Positions 1 through 12,600 of a stretch of 64,000 bases of DNA are shown piece by piece. Where the stretch lies: positions 15,417,248 to 15,481,247 of the forward strand of contig OX104134.1 of assembly GCA_944470555.2 (NCBI GenBank), given 5' to 3'. Source of the DNA: Heterobilharzia americana. Lineage: Eukaryota > Platyhelminthes > Trematoda > Strigeidida > Schistosomatidae. The translations under genes were made by a program, and so were the position numbers. A model generated the notes under the pieces. That model was not told the DNA's origin and did not search any database. It saw only the letters and a list, made by a program, of their open reading frames with translations. The stretch's first letter is position 1. Each line of letters starts with the position of its first letter.

Positions 1-134
1 GTGAGGAGGAAATGAGAGCTTGTGGGCTGTCGTGGAACCAGGTTCAAAAGACCTCAGAGAACAGAGGTTACTGGAGACGTGCTACTGAAGCCCTGTGTTC
101 CACTAGGAACCCAAGGGACTAATAATAATAATAA
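1..134 (+). mobile_element. 3' terminus of an RTE/SR2-like retrotransposon
   Basis: The stretch is nearly identical to 29400-29532, the 3' end of a larger RTE-like copy in this window. It encodes the last residues of the reverse transcriptase ORF, ending in the motif EALCSTRNP, and then runs into a short TAA-repeat tail, as is usual for RTE elements. The rest of the copy lies to the left of the window, so whether it is full length cannot be judged. The family label rests on recognised motifs only. Confidence 0.8.
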
Positions 135-439
135 ATAGACGGCTGATATTCTTCCCCAACATCAGACTGCAACGGAGCACTCCAAAAAATGCAACCTTAG
201 ACATCAGGCTTCTACTCCTAACGTGGCACGCTAAAATGCTAAATTCAGGCCAAACTTCTTGACCATAAAGTAGAGCATTATCCAGACTCGATTATCGATT
301 TCAGTCAGAAGAAGCGTTACCCTACAGCAATTTTCATTCCTTCTCAACAAATATTTTGTAGAGCGTAATTTAGAAGTAATGTGTGACACATTAAAGATAC
401 GTGATATCATTCGACATCCTTTCGACTTACACAGTTAAA
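135..439. other. Non-coding stretch, nothing recognised
   Basis: Short spacer between the RTE tail and a decayed CR1/Jockey-like element. No convincing ORF, RNA gene or repeat is visible. Confidence 0.4.
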
Positions 440-2860
440 CAGGAAAAGGTGAGAACGGTAACGTGAGTTAGGGAGGCTCAAACCCCATCTCGCTTGAACT
501 GCATCTTCGCAAATGAAGAATTCCCGGTAGACGACTTAATAATCCTACTTCCTTTGGGCAGTAGTGACCACGTTGTCGTCGGCCTCCAATTTGCTTGCGA
601 AACCAATCTAACCAGACCTTTTAATGAACATCGTTGGAACTTCAGATGACTTAACACTCCGGCTCTTCTAACCGCACTGGAACAGACGGATTGGGGAGTT
701 AACCATGTATGGCAAAATATGAACACCCATTGGAAATTCATGCTTGACAAGATCATGCATGCAATCAGTCAGTCTGTTCCACTTCCGAGGCTGAAGTGCC
801 TCAAGTTACCTAAAGTAATAAGGAACCACGCTCGCGAGCTACTTAAGTTAAAGAGACATTACTCGGCTGTACATAAAAGGGTTGGCACCGAATGTACCTA
901 CAGACAATTCAGACAGGCAGGAAACATGTGTACGAAAGCCTTGAGAGCCGATTGGCGGCATCAGGTCAGGCTTGCGGACATGTTTGTGTCTAACCCAAGA
1001 AGTCTGTTCCGCTACGCTGCTTCGTTCCGTCAGGCTAAAGCGGGGTCACCTAACTACTAGATGCGAACGGACTGACTAATGGCCACACTGAAGCAGCCGA
1101 TCTCTTGTACGACCAGTATCTGCAAATCTTTTCGTCATCGTCTACCTACCCAGGGGCTTACAAATATCCCACTAACGAAGTAGGACTCTCAGTGATCGAC
1201 CTAAGCGTTGAGCTAATACAGCGCAAACTGCTACCGCTTACCGGGGGCACCTCTCCAGGACCAAATAAAATCCGTCTGGTAGTACTGTGGGAGGGAGCCT
1301 CAATCTTGTCTGGACCCTTAAGTAAGCTATTTAAAAGTTCTCTGGGTCAGGGGACAGTACCTGAGCCTTGGAGGCTGGGCCACATAACGCCAATCTTCAA
1401 ACGGGGCAACCAAGCATTCCAAGGAAATACGGACCGGTGACACTCCTATCCATTCCTTTCAAGGTAGTGGAATCGTTGATATACGACGGACTGGGGATTA
1501 CCTCACAAAGATAAAGTTCTTTGCACCTCAACAACATGAATTTCGAAAGGAGTACTCCTGCATTACCAATTTGCTCACTGTAGTAGATAGATGGACTAGT
1601 ACTGTTGACCATCGAGGACAGATTGGCGTCAACTACCTAGAATTCTCCAAGGCTTTTGATCGTGTTAATCACTACTGTCTTATCGATAAACTGAAATGAA
1701 TTGGGATTCGACCTCCACTCATTGACTGGTTGTCTTCATATAAATAAATAAATCTACGGGGCCGTTCATTTGGAGTTCGGGTGCATTTCTCTGTCTAAAG
1801 AAACAGAATGTCCTAGTGGTGTTCCCGAAGGCTCAGTACTAGATCCTCTCCTTTTTCTATTATACATAAAAGACTTGTCTCAACGGGTCTCTTCCCAAAT
1901 CCTTCTTTTTGCTGGTGACGTGAAACTCTGGAGGGACATCAAAAGTGAAGAAGGCAGTGTATCTCTACAGCAAAACCTGACTCGACTTCACAACTGAGCA
2001 GTCAACAACGGGCTAGCATTTTATCCTGAGAAATGCAAAGTAATACACTTGTAACATGATACACTTCGTGTACATAGTCTCGACGGCATGGAACTTGAAG
2101 CATCACTGACAGAAAAGGATTTGGCCTGTTGGTCCCCCAGGACTTAAAATCCTATGCCAACCGTGGCAGAAATGTACTTCGTAGGAACTTGAAGTTAGTA
2201 ACTCTCAGACGAATTTTCGGGCGATTCGACCGTAGATGCTTCCACCGAATTTTCAACGGCTTCATACGGCCTCACCTGGGGTTCAGAACCACTGTCTTCC
2301 CCCTTCATCTCCAGAAGCACAAACTGAGCTTAGAGCGCATCCAGGGGCGTTCGACAAAATTTGTTCGAGGACTCGGGTCCAAAATATACGAAGAACGGCT
2401 GGTTGTGCTGGATCGGTACCTCTGGAATACAGAAAGCTAAGAGGTGACTTGATAACGACCTACAACATTCTGAGCACGCTTGGCCATCCACTCCGTCACT
2501 TATTAAATCTTAGCTGCAGCGCTAATCTTAGAGGACATGCAGAGAAACGAAGCCTGGAACATAGCAGGCCGAATGTCAGGCACAACTTCTATTCCCTAAG
2601 AGTTGTTAAACCCTGGAACGCTCTTTTCGGAGATGTGATCCAGGCTACTTCGCCTCAGTCTTTTAAACGCTGACTGGATACCCACTTGATGTGTGTCTGG
2701 GATCTGCCAAGAACTAAGTGAATTTTCACATTTTTTTCGCCACTTTCACCCTTCTTCACTTATACAATAGGTTAACAACCGAAAGTAGTAGTGATCCACT
2801 GACTGAAGACGCGGAAGCCAGTTAAGCAAAAGCTTCTTCTATTCCGTCAACAACCATCTG
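440..2860 (+). mobile_element. Decayed CR1/Jockey-like non-LTR retrotransposon
   Basis: Broken reading frames on the + strand follow the order of a CR1/Jockey-type ORF2. First comes the end of an APE-like endonuclease (GSSDHVVVGL near 560-590), then a basic linker (719-1060), the start of the reverse transcriptase (1105-1440), the palm motif FSKAFDRVNH (about 1650) and GVPEGSVLDPLLFLLYI (about 1818). The catalytic FADD box reads FAGD, so one aspartate is lost. Several stops and frameshifts interrupt it, and the C-terminal part continues to about 2670. The 5' part is absent. It is an old, inactive copy; the exact ends are uncertain. Confidence 0.8.
719..2673 (+). pseudogene. Broken reverse transcriptase ORF of the CR1/Jockey-like copy
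   Basis: At least five open pieces (719-1060, 1105-1440, about 1620-1700, 1770-1997 and 2129-2673) together resemble one ORF2. The pieces are separated by stops and frame changes. The key residue change in the YxDD-type box (FAGD, about 1912) would inactivate it even without the breaks. It supports the annotation of the element and is not a host gene. Confidence 0.7.
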
Positions 2861-3391
2861 AACCATTACATTGCTTCTTAATTTTCCGATCCTTCTCTCC
2901 CTTACAGGCTATATTTATAATTGCGGACTCACTCCCAAAACCTTAAATTCCTTTCTAAGGACTTTCATGGTTATCTGTCGTGTGTCGATCTCGCGCCCTG
3001 CCTAAGCCGTATTTACTAACACGGAGTTTGAGTATTTTTCAGTGTCTTCGGTCAGGAACATGACACCTAATTTTGAAACAACCGAACCCAGTTAGCTGAA
3101 ACTTGATATGAGCGTTTGGGAAGTATTCACAAATTTCGTTCTGACTGCAACATGGCTGAAACTAACAAGTTGTTTATCTGTTCACTGATACTTCTTTTTG
3201 AGAATAGATGACTTGTATCTTTGTCTGCGCAAATGGAGCTAATAAGAGGTTACAATTCGGTGAGTTTAAGTGTTTTATGAATAGTCATCTCCGTCGCCCC
3301 AGAGTTCCAGCTGTCATTTCACCTACTCTACTGGAAGACTAAGCAGTGTTCTCTCTGCTTACGCATCGCCTGTATATTATGTGCTAAGACC

Positions 3392-3450
<59 letters not shown>

Positions 3451-4221
3451 CATATATATATAAATCCTCCCGCCTTGACTTTTGCTGTTCATTCACAAAT
3501 ACACTTCTTTGCTTTGGATTTTCAAGCTGTTACAGGTGTGAGGCGATTGGTTACCTGCCGAGCGTAGTTGTCTATGTCATGATAAATCATTAGGAGTAGG
3601 TCTGTCTAAAAAAGAAATCTTAAGTACTTGGCACAGGGACAGTTATATTGTCCTGTGAAATATTTTTGAAATAATCATTACTCAAGGCCCAGAATATCAC
3701 AAAAAAGAAGCCGTAGACTGCCTGCTAACACATCTAGCGGTGAGGACTGATGAAATCCACGCTGACCTGACAGACAGCACAGTCATTGCTGCGGGTCCTG
3801 TTCACGAGCAAAATAATGGAAACTGGAAAGAAAAAAAGCGAATATGAAACATGAAAAAGGCTTTTCCCTGATAAAAGGACAAGTTTCCCTGACAGCCGGC
3901 GGCACGAAGTAATATAGACTGTCTTCTGATTCAGGCACGTGGTATTAGGCTGCTACATTTGCCAGACGCCCAAATGCATATATCTGTACAGCGTGAACGT
4001 GCATTACAAGCGGCTAATAAACATAACTGATTACTGCTTGGGTTTTCTACCCGTAAATCACCAATCCAGTTTCAACCCATAAGTACCAGCGACTACTTTC
4101 AAACCTCAGCCCTCTATTTGGTATGCATTAGAAAATGGCCTCTTTGGATGTTGCAACGCACCCTGGGCAACACGTGTTTCAAGGCATATTCGAGACTGAC
4201 GGTAGCAGCAATACATTTATT
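2861..4221. other. Non-coding spacer with one microsatellite
   Basis: No host exon or element domain could be recognised. The only clear feature is the compound TC/TA microsatellite at 3394-3462. The CR1-like 3' untranslated region may extend somewhat into the left end. Confidence 0.4.
3394..3462. repeat. Compound (TC)n-(TA)n microsatellite
   Basis: About 35 bases of alternating TC (3394-3428) pass directly into about 34 bases of alternating TA (3429-3462), the latter interrupted once by a C at 3451. Confidence 0.95.
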
Positions 4222-4229
4222 TCAGGCTT

Positions 4230-5192
4230 TTTTGTAATGTTTCATCACCTTGGGAGTACCGAGGCGGGGGGAAATACTCCAACACTTTTTCTCACTTCGT
4301 AGCAAGATTCGGGTTTCGCGGCTTATCCAGGGAGGACTGTCCCCAGGGGACAGTCCACGGAATAAACGATTGGGTAACTCGTGCACATGGGTGTTTGAAG
4401 GAGCGCCGTAAGGCCCCAACTGAGGCCTTCGGACTGGCCGTCCAGTCCTCCGAAGAGGCTGCCAAGTTAATAGCCCATATACTCGCTTTCCATATATTGG
4501 GTCTAGCTAAGGTATCGTCCTGGTACAAGGTGTGTGGCGTGAATCTGAAGATGATAGCAGAGTGACCACTTTTACCAGGAGTGCAAGGTTCCGGAGGAAG
4601 CATGCATCACGTGTTTGAGAATTCTAGATCTAGGATTGGCGGAGTATGACGGTGATCATATCTGGTAGCTGTCCTAGTGGGCTATGCGAGGGCTAGGGAA
4701 ATTGATGTTTCCACTAACCTGAGATCAAAAAAGTTACATGATGCTTCTGTTGTTAATCTATCCAAATCAACCCATGGCGCTTTGACGTCCCCTACATCTA
4801 GGCATCGGCATTTATCTGTCCAGAGGATCAACTTATTCTAGATGGAGCCCGCTGCCTCACGTTCTGGACCTCAATATGTTACGACTATGTTAACCTCTTG
4901 TCCCTGACATTTAAGTCGGCAGCACAGCACTTCACATGCCCCACTTTCTTGTGCAACCTGTTCTATGGCTTTCACAGTTAAGCTATTCTTAACGTAACGG
5001 AAGAAAACCACCACTTTTGTGTGCTTGAATATCACTTCTAAAAGGAAGGAATCCTCGTGAGTGTGTTTCACAGTCACTGATCCAAGGAGAGAGCCAAGTT
5101 TTAGAGATAGCACCGGTGTCAACACTTTCTTTGGTGGTCACATCACTGGGCTCCGTCCACTTGTTTGAAAGACTATATGCACTTGTGTACAA
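4230..5192 (-). pseudogene. Broken APE-like endonuclease and linker of the same element
   Basis: The 5125-4871 frame carries an early endonuclease region, ending in QGQEVNIVVTY where a metal-binding core strand is expected. The frame at 4603-4292 carries PGKSGHSAIIFRF, matching the GKSDHS-type catalytic end of LINE endonucleases with the aspartate changed to glycine. Stops separate the parts. Catalytic activity is therefore unlikely. Confidence 0.6.
4334..4356. repeat. Perfect short palindrome
   Basis: Eleven-base arms (4334-4344 and 4346-4356) are perfect inverted copies around a single central A. It lies in the linker part of the decayed LINE on the - strand. It may be chance or a remnant of RNA structure. 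Confidence 0.8.
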
Positions 5193-5702
5193 GACGACGA
5201 AACTATCTAAATGAGTTTCCGTCCTATTTTAGGATTTGTCCTGGTGCGAACTTGACAGACGCAAAGACCAATCACTAATTATTCGGACTTGTTATATACC
5301 CACGAATACGAGAGCAAGGAAGAACACGATAGCGTAGTCAGATGGAATAGTATATTTGGATGTTTGTGCCAAAATACCGATGCATTCCAACTAACTGGCT
5401 AGAGAGTCGAATACGAGCAGTGCAACGTAACATGACAGCGTGCCAAATGAGGAAAATGCTTGACTGGGTGCCTTCAGCTTAGCGAGTCCAGTTAAACTAT
5501 CAAGGCCAGCATTAATGTCGAAAGTCGTCAAACCCTAGGCTATTGATTTTGTGGAGGTGTGTGACGCTACACTATCTTTGGAGGCTTCGGCATCATTTGT
5601 TTCCAAAATCTCGCTCCACAAACGCCCATTACCTTCAGATCTTGCTCTTCCGCCGCCATTCTGGGTTTTAGTTCTGCTTCTGCTCCTCATTTTCCAATTC
5701 AA

Positions 5703-6803
5703 TCAGCAAGAGTCAGATCCTTTCACGCGAACACGGGATCCTTGAAGTCTGTGAACATTCTTCAGAATCTGATCCTTCTCATCTGCCGACTTGAACACGA
5801 CTTTAAATAGCCGAAACTTGTTTTTAGTAATGGCTGTCTCCTGTTCGCCTAATTCATATATCTTGAGCAGGGTGACTCGTGGCATGCTTTCTGGTGAAAG
5901 CTGGTCTATCAAACTTTGCACCTCGCCAAGGTCATGTTCAAAACGTTTGCATGGTTCCGGATATCTACTTTCTTCCACTCTGTGGAAGATTACGGATCTG
6001 CCGGGATCTCTACACTATCTTTACACTGTGGGTGATGATATGTGGCTTGGTGACCGTTATTAGTTTCTTAGCATGCCGTTTAGACTCAGTCACTTGCCAT
6101 TTTTCAGAATAGGGTGTGCAAGGCTTATTATTGCCTGTCAAGTGGCCTTGGCGCTGACAGCCTTCGGAACGGACTTGCTTCCGATTATGTTCAGTTCCTG
6201 TCAATGGCTGGGTTGCCAAACTGAGTGTGACCTGCGGCTTGCTTGGTTCCGTAGTTGGCACTGAGAGTGCTCCATTCATTTTTCTTTCAACTGAAGTAGA
6301 CGTAGTCCTCAGACTGTACCTGCCAGCTCTGGAGATGTGAAAGCCGGAAGATACTCTATTCACCCTAATTGGTGTAGTCTTTTCTAAGTCACTGTCAGCA
6401 AACCTAGTAGATAGTCTATGCCTCGGACTTACAGCTTGTCGAGGAACGTTCTTAAAATTTTTAACAGCTATCCGTGTGTCTATGGATGCCGTGTAGTTAT
6501 CACCATCACAGTTATCGACTTTGACTTTCGACGCTAGTTTCTTAGTTATCGTATTTAGAAGTGTTTTTGCCTCTTCTACCAGAGTGCAAGTATCGGGACA
6601 ATACAACGTGCAGAACCAAACATTTTCTTTGTTGCTGTACCTCTTGTATGCTGAGTGTGTGAGGCTTGTGTAGTTGTCGTGGAACTAACTCTAACATTCG
6701 CTACACTGCGTAACAGAGGCCTCTGTGAATTGGCACCTGGCTCTGCCACGAGCATTTTACTGCACCTTTGGCTCACCATGTGGCAGAAATTACGGAAATT
6801 CAC
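5703..6803 (-). pseudogene. ORF1-like protein of the CR1/Jockey-like element, frameshifted
   Basis: Three overlapping frames (6803-6576, 6606-6010, 5978-5703) form one basic, serine/threonine-rich protein. It ends in a segment resembling the RNA-binding-like domain of LINE ORF1 proteins, with the motif FKVVFKSADEKDQILKNVHR at about 5830-5770. At least two frameshifts are needed to join the parts, so it is decayed. No zinc knuckle could be made out. Confidence 0.6.
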
Positions 6804-7078
6804 CCATCAAAAGTTCCTGCCTCACTTTAACCCAACAATATTCCGATTAGAGCAAGAATACAACAGCCTCTGATGTATAAGCGCAAAAATTGCCAAGAAT
6901 CCAGCTGAACGGGAACCCCATTCCCTTTTTCAAACAGAAGAGGTGAACCGAGTATAAGAAAACAGCCCCAAGACTTAAAAGCGGAAGTTTATCAACCAAA
7001 TCACAAACAGTTCTTTCCAAGTCATTGAATATTGAATTTCCGTTTTTGTACTTTGTACATAGCGGCATTTTGTATCTT

Positions 7079-7106
7079 AGCAACATCCAACGAAAAGAAA
7101 ATCACG
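7079..7106 (+). promoter_or_regulatory. 5' leader of CLUAP1 with a possible trans-splice acceptor
   Basis: A T-rich tract ending in TTAG at 7077-7080 lies 26 bases before the start codon. Schistosomes add a spliced leader to many mRNAs, so this could be an outron acceptor; it could equally be an ordinary acceptor of a non-coding first exon. No TATA-like promoter element was recognised. Confidence 0.25.
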
Positions 7107-7502
7107 ATGTCTTTCCGTGAAATGCGATTATTCACAGAAATAATGCGATCTCTGGGATACCCAAGAGTTATATCGATGGAAAATTTCCGAACACCAAACT
7201 TTCTTCTGATTGCAGAAATTCTAAGGTGGCTGATTGAACGATACGACTCTTATGCTGATTTACCAGTATGTCTTGACTCAGAACAAGATCGTGTATTGTT
7301 TATTAAAGTTGCGACTCACCTCATCTCTTCTAAGGCATGTATCAGACTGAACAGCAAAAAGCTGTATCAAGCTGATGGATTTGCAGTAAGGGAACTCATG
7401 AAAATAACCAAAATTTTATATGAAGCACTGAACAACAGTCATACTGAATTTAAAGATGAACAAAATATTCTTAACATATCGGAAACATTTGATGTTGCCA
7501 AA
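7107..7502 (+). CDS. CLUAP1: CLUAP1 exon 1: N-terminal calponin-homology-like domain
   Basis: Residues 1-132. The start ATG at 7107 opens MSFREMR, matching the conserved N-terminus of the family. The blocks ISMENFRTPNF, DSEQDRVLFIK and LYQADGFAVREL are hallmarks of the CLUAP1/IFT38 N-terminal domain, which binds other IFT-B subunits. The exon ends after GCC AAA with donor GTAAGC at 7503, phase 0. The open frame continues to 7613 only by reading into the intron. It lies in a narrow gap between two LINE fragments on the opposite strand. Confidence 0.95.
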
Positions 7503-7659
7503 GTAAGCATATCACGTTGTTTTTACGAAAATATTGAGTGCTTGTGTGTTTTACAAATCTTGACATTACCAGTTTTCAATTATAAGGATAGTAGGCCTGT
7601 AGGCCTATGTTAGTTTTTACAGAAGATATCTCTGTGAAGATCTGGTTTCTCCTCGGACA
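7503..7659 (+). other. Start of CLUAP1 intron 1
   Basis: Donor side of intron 1 (GTAAGC at 7503), before the inserted LINE fragment. Nothing else recognised. Confidence 0.6.
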
Positions 7660-9649
7660 CATTGACAGAAGGTGCTGATACTGCTTGCTGAGGTAAGGAT
7701 TTCCAGTCGTTGACAACACGATTGGAGAAACGTAGATTCACGCTAAGTTGATTCGATCACGGTTTTTTTATGCCTTTAGAGATAGTCAGTTCTAGCAGGG
7801 GGAAAAGATAGGACATGTCAGCACCGAAGTTATTATTAGGAATACGAACTACCATTATGAGATCATCCCTTTTCCTACAGTTAATACAGCTGATCTAATC
7901 GTTCCTCATAAGACAGATTAGGAAGGCATGCCACAAGCTCAGCACCTACCCTTTGAACACGCTTGAGTGCGTCAGCATCCTTTTTAGGCATTGGCTGGCC
8001 GCCTGAATGCAGTATTCCAAATGAGGTCTAACGTAAGTAGAATAGAGTATTCTGAACATGTCCTGATCAAAACTTTTGAAAGCTCTGCAGATGGACCATA
8101 ATATACGAAAGCCCTTTACTGCAGCTGCATTACAGTTTGCCGAGGTTTTCAAATCATGACTAGTGATGACACTTAGGTCTTTCATTTAAAAACTGGGAGT
8201 AGTGGTGTATCATAAACGGGAAACTGGAAACAATTGCTATGACCAATTTGCATGATTGCACTTTTGTTAGAGTTGATTTTCAGGCACCAACGTTTAGACC
8301 AACCTACTAGTTCATCTAAATCCGCTTGAAATGCATACCTCTCCGCATCACTGCTTGTGGCCCTCCAAATATCCACATCACCGGGAAATAGCACTACTAA
8401 AGAGTTGAGCAGTTTTTGTAATTCAACAAGAAAAGTAGTGGACCTAGGATTGTTCCTTGAGGAACTCCACTCATCACAAATTTCCAACCAGACAATATCA
8501 CACTTATCCTCACTCTGCCTTCTGTCGTACAGAAAGTCCCCAATCCATGCTTGAGATGAAGCACTAAACCCGAAGGAGGAGAGCTTTTCTAGTAACTTCA
8601 CATGCGACACTTTGTCAAATGCCTTTCTGAAGTCTATAAACATGGCATCTATTGGCAACTTGCAATCATGAGCTGCAACCTATTCCGCTCTTTTGGTAAG
8701 GAGATAAGTTAGACAGGAGTGTCCAGTATGAAACTGTGTTGCTGTGGTGCCAAAAGATTGGTTGACATGTTTGGGTACCTCATCACGAATTATTTTTTCT
8801 AAAATCTTAATAACCATACTAGTTAGACTCACAGGACGATAGTTAGACATCAGATAGCGACTACTGGCCCTAAAAACTGGGCTGATTATAGTATCTTTTC
8901 AGTCTCTAGGGCGGAAAGTCTGAGTTAGAGACATGTTGAAAAGATCCGTGACTGACTCAGCAATAATGTCTGCTAGCGAAGATAGTAGTCTGGGATGTAA
9001 CCCATCGGGACCTGTTGATTTTTCAGGTTTAAGATCAATGAGCAACTGTAAGACTCTTTCCTTTGTTGTGAACACTGTGTGTTTTTGTGGAGCAGTGCTG
9101 ACGCCACTACTGAGCACTCCATCGTCATGACCTACACAGTAGACCTCACTAAAGCAATCCGATAGACATTCAGCTTTGGACAAATTTGATTCTGCTATAC
9201 TATCGAGCTTTTCATTCGTCGCCAGAGAAGGAATTCAACATTTTTTTAGTCCTCCTTCTGTTGAATGCAAACAGTATTTTGGGGCAACTTTGGCAATCCA
9301 TCACAAGCTATTTCTCGTAGGACATTCGAGACTGTTTAATCAAAGTTTTGCGGGGATTATGAACTGTACAGTACCCAGTTTTAAATGTTTCTAGTCCAGT
9401 TTCTAGAAACAAGTCCCCTAAACATTTTCCCACCTAAATAGTTTCTTGATGTCCTTATTAAACTCTGAAGGTCAATGTGAGGGTCGTCATGGGGTTGAAT
9501 GTGGGATAAATGGCGTCATTACCTTCTCAAATAGAGTCCTAAACCTATTCCATGCGTTCTCAGTTGATGAGTCCTTGTCGACGGTCCAATCCTTACTGAC
9601 TGCGCAATCCCTTATAGTTGAAATGCCTGCGCGCCATACATTACCTTAA
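7660..9649 (-). mobile_element. CR1/Jockey-like reverse transcriptase fragment in CLUAP1 intron 1
   Basis: On the - strand the order is linker (9649-9190), RT start with LKPEKSTGPDGLHPRLL (about 9040), palm motif FIDFRKAFDKVSH (8640-8590), a degenerate FADD-type box reading FPGD (about 8380), and the C-terminal YVRPHLEYC motif (about 8020). Stops and frameshifts occur throughout. The 5' ORF1 and most of the endonuclease are missing here. It is an old, inactive insertion lying antisense to the host gene. Confidence 0.8.
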
Positions 9650-12600
9650 AAGTAATGTGACAATTATCTGTTCGCTTTATATATTTACGAAGAAAACGTT
9701 ATTCAGAGCATCATTTTAATTAGCGTATGATAATGCTTTGCGTGAATGGTTGTTATCATGCCTACCAAAGATGTTCAAAATAATACGAATACAGGGATTA
9801 ATCGTGATGGCTAAATTGGAAATCTTTTTCATTATGTATATTTTCTTTAAAGTCACAAATTATCTTTTGATGATAAATTCAGCATAACACAAGTCGTAAA
9901 ATTATTATATTAGGGCACAGCAAACATGTATTTTACATAACCATTTATTACTGTTAAAATACATGCAGATACAGTGTGAACGTATTTCTTTTGTTGAGAA
10001 CATCATTTAGGTAGCTTGTATGCAGTAAAATATGTAAACGAAGTCAAAATATGTTTCTGGGACTCACTTATATGTCACCAATAAATATTTTACCTCGAGA
10101 GAGTGTTATGACAAGAATAATTTATGAGTTCAGTACATTTCAAGTTAGCCTCTAAAGGAAAATTAAATGTTGTTTCAAAGTACAAGCATATTACAAACCA
10201 TCAGCATACCTGTCAAAACGTCGTAAAAAAAGGATGAATCAACATAGAGCCTGGCACAAAAAGTTATCACTTCAGGTTGCTGAGTTCACAGCAGCATACA
10301 AAGAACAAGATGACACAAAAAAGTGATATTCTGATCAACGAAAGTGTAAGATAGCCTAAAGAAAGAATGGATTAATTTTCATGAAAATACTTAGGTATTT
10401 TAAGATGACAAACAGTGTATATATCTCTGCTGTTTTGACTAGTTTTGAGGTACATCACCATACCAGTTGGTTTCTATCGTCTCGAGAACCGTATACAAAC
10501 ACCTACGTTTCCGCAAGAAATCTGCTAACCATATGAGCTACAAATGTCAGGATTGTAATAATGTAACATCTGACAGTTATATCTATCATAGTTAAATCTA
10601 CTGTGAAATGCCCTTGAGAGATTTTTTTAGATGTCAGTAATATCCGCTACATGTATGGTAAATAACAGTGAAGTCCAAAGTAATTTTGCATTTGTCGAGC
10701 TCAAATTTAATGGCCACAGTAAACATTTATGTCGGTGACTACTCATTGGGATAATATGAGATACGAATTTTATTACTATGAACTAGCCATTTTGGTTTTC
10801 TAGATGTTCCCAAGGGTTTTAAGAGACAGATTATATTGGTTTCCAAATGCAACCTACTACTTCCCTAATCTACTAATAGTCTAATGACTCATTTTTATAG
10901 CTTATTTTGTCGTATTTGTATATCACTGGCTATAATCCTTGAGCCCATAAAATTTACTAGTGAACGACCTAAGTGGTTAGAAACCACTCAGGCTGGCCTG
11001 CAAATTCTATCAGCTAGATCAGAGTGATGCAAACACCGGATAGCCGTCTAACTTGTTAGCGACCTAGCTCATCAGCGGTGTATCTGAACAAATTCAGATC
11101 ACATAGCCGAATTGTTCAGATCACCTGAATCTGGCTGAATTTCGTGAACCGGTATACCTTAAATAGTATGACCAGTCTGCAAATAGTTACAAATTGCATG
11201 GTCCACGTTAACATTGTCCCTGTGGTTATCGCGGAGCAATTATCTCTTTTCTTGAGGGCTGTAATACTAAGTGACTGCGGTCAATCGAAGGGGGGTCATA
11301 TGTGATTCTCATATGCTGGTGAGTACTTCATTTACTTAGATCAGCATTCCTTATGTGTTTTCGGTTATTACACTGGTATTGATATATGAAGGAAATTTTT
11401 CATAAACATAAGATTTTAGTGTAAGCTTGACTTTGTACTAAAGTAGAAGCGCACTTGACTGTTTTCACAAAGCAACCTTGTGTAATGCATCGGTCTCATT
11501 TTCACTGAAGAAAGGAAGACACAATAGTCAAGTTTAATTAGCATCTCATCACCAACTCATTACATTCTAGGATTCAACATTATTTACTGACTGTCAAGGA
11601 AAAAAACACTACAGAGTATCACGTAACAGTAAACAAAATTTAAAGCCTTACGTACTTGATAGCCTTGTTATGATAAAATTATTGATAATAATTTCGTCTT
11701 ATGCTCCACCGTAACCTTCTAAATAAAGTGTAAATAACAAGTCTGAGAGGTATATTAATACTAAACTTTATGCAGTGCAGAGACTTAGAAATTCTTTGCC
11801 CTCTGTAATGTAACAGAACTGAAATAAGAAAGAAAAAAGTTAGGGAAAGAAAAAGAACAAAGGGTGACTAAAATTCGGTTTTGTAAGTTATGGTCAAGAC
11901 CAAACTACTATTTTATTGCCTTCTCATTAGCTGCTAGCATACTAACAAAGCCTAGCTATGGAAATTGAATAAATGTTAATACATCTTTAAATTCTTAATT
12001 TCAGCTGTTATCAGAACACTGTGAACTAGAATGCTGAAAATATCAAACGGAACATGCAGTATGATGGGTAATGTACCGAATTCAAGTAGCAGTACTAAAT
12101 TTGTACCGAAATTTATTATCGATTGAGTAAGACATTAGGAAACTAATTATGAACATCATAGATGGAGAAGATCAACGTGAGTTAAGATCAGCAAGTGGTA
12201 ATCCCAAATATGACATAATGAAGTGAAAGGAAGACAATAGAATTGGTTAACAAAGTAGTTGAAAATTAACTTATGAGTCATTTTTGATGATAAGATAAGG
12301 TTTAAATCTTTTAATTGTGATGATCTGGTCAAACACAGTCAGAGATATGGAACCTCGCTTTGAATGCTGTTCTGTTCTCTAAGGTATACAGTATTTGGGA
12401 CGTGCTCCTAAAAGCCAGTTGAAACCTGTCTCAAATCACTACAAAACTCTAATTTTAGATGAAAAATGTGTAATAATGCATGTAATCTTGTAGAATGAAC
12501 TAAAATGGATTCCTGTTTCTCTTGTTTCATCGCAGTCAGGCTTACTGATACATGTAGTAATAGGAGAAGCACCTTTTCTTCCGAGAGGACATCAGTTACC

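Larger units (their letters stand above)
4222..6833 (-). mobile_element. 5' half of a CR1/Jockey-like element (ORF1 plus endonuclease)
   Basis: Read on the - strand from about 6830 to 4222, the segment holds an ORF1-like protein (6803-5703, frame-broken) followed by an APE-like endonuclease (5192-4470) and the start of the linker towards the reverse transcriptase. No reverse transcriptase follows, so the copy stops after the linker. It lies just upstream of the CLUAP1 start codon and in the opposite orientation. The assignment rests on ORF1 and endonuclease motifs and on domain order; the family is uncertain. Confidence 0.7.

Noticed and set aside
7503..7613. Extension of CLUAP1 exon 1 to the stop at 7613
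   Set aside because: The GTAAGC donor at 7503 followed by exon 2 in perfect phase and family similarity shows that this tail is intron.
11060..11120. Hammerhead ribozyme candidate (CTGATGAG on the minus strand)
   Set aside because: No GAAA follows the possible stem II and no cleavage-site context is present. Similar CTGATGA matches at 3746, 45360, 46430 and 58200 fail for the same reason.
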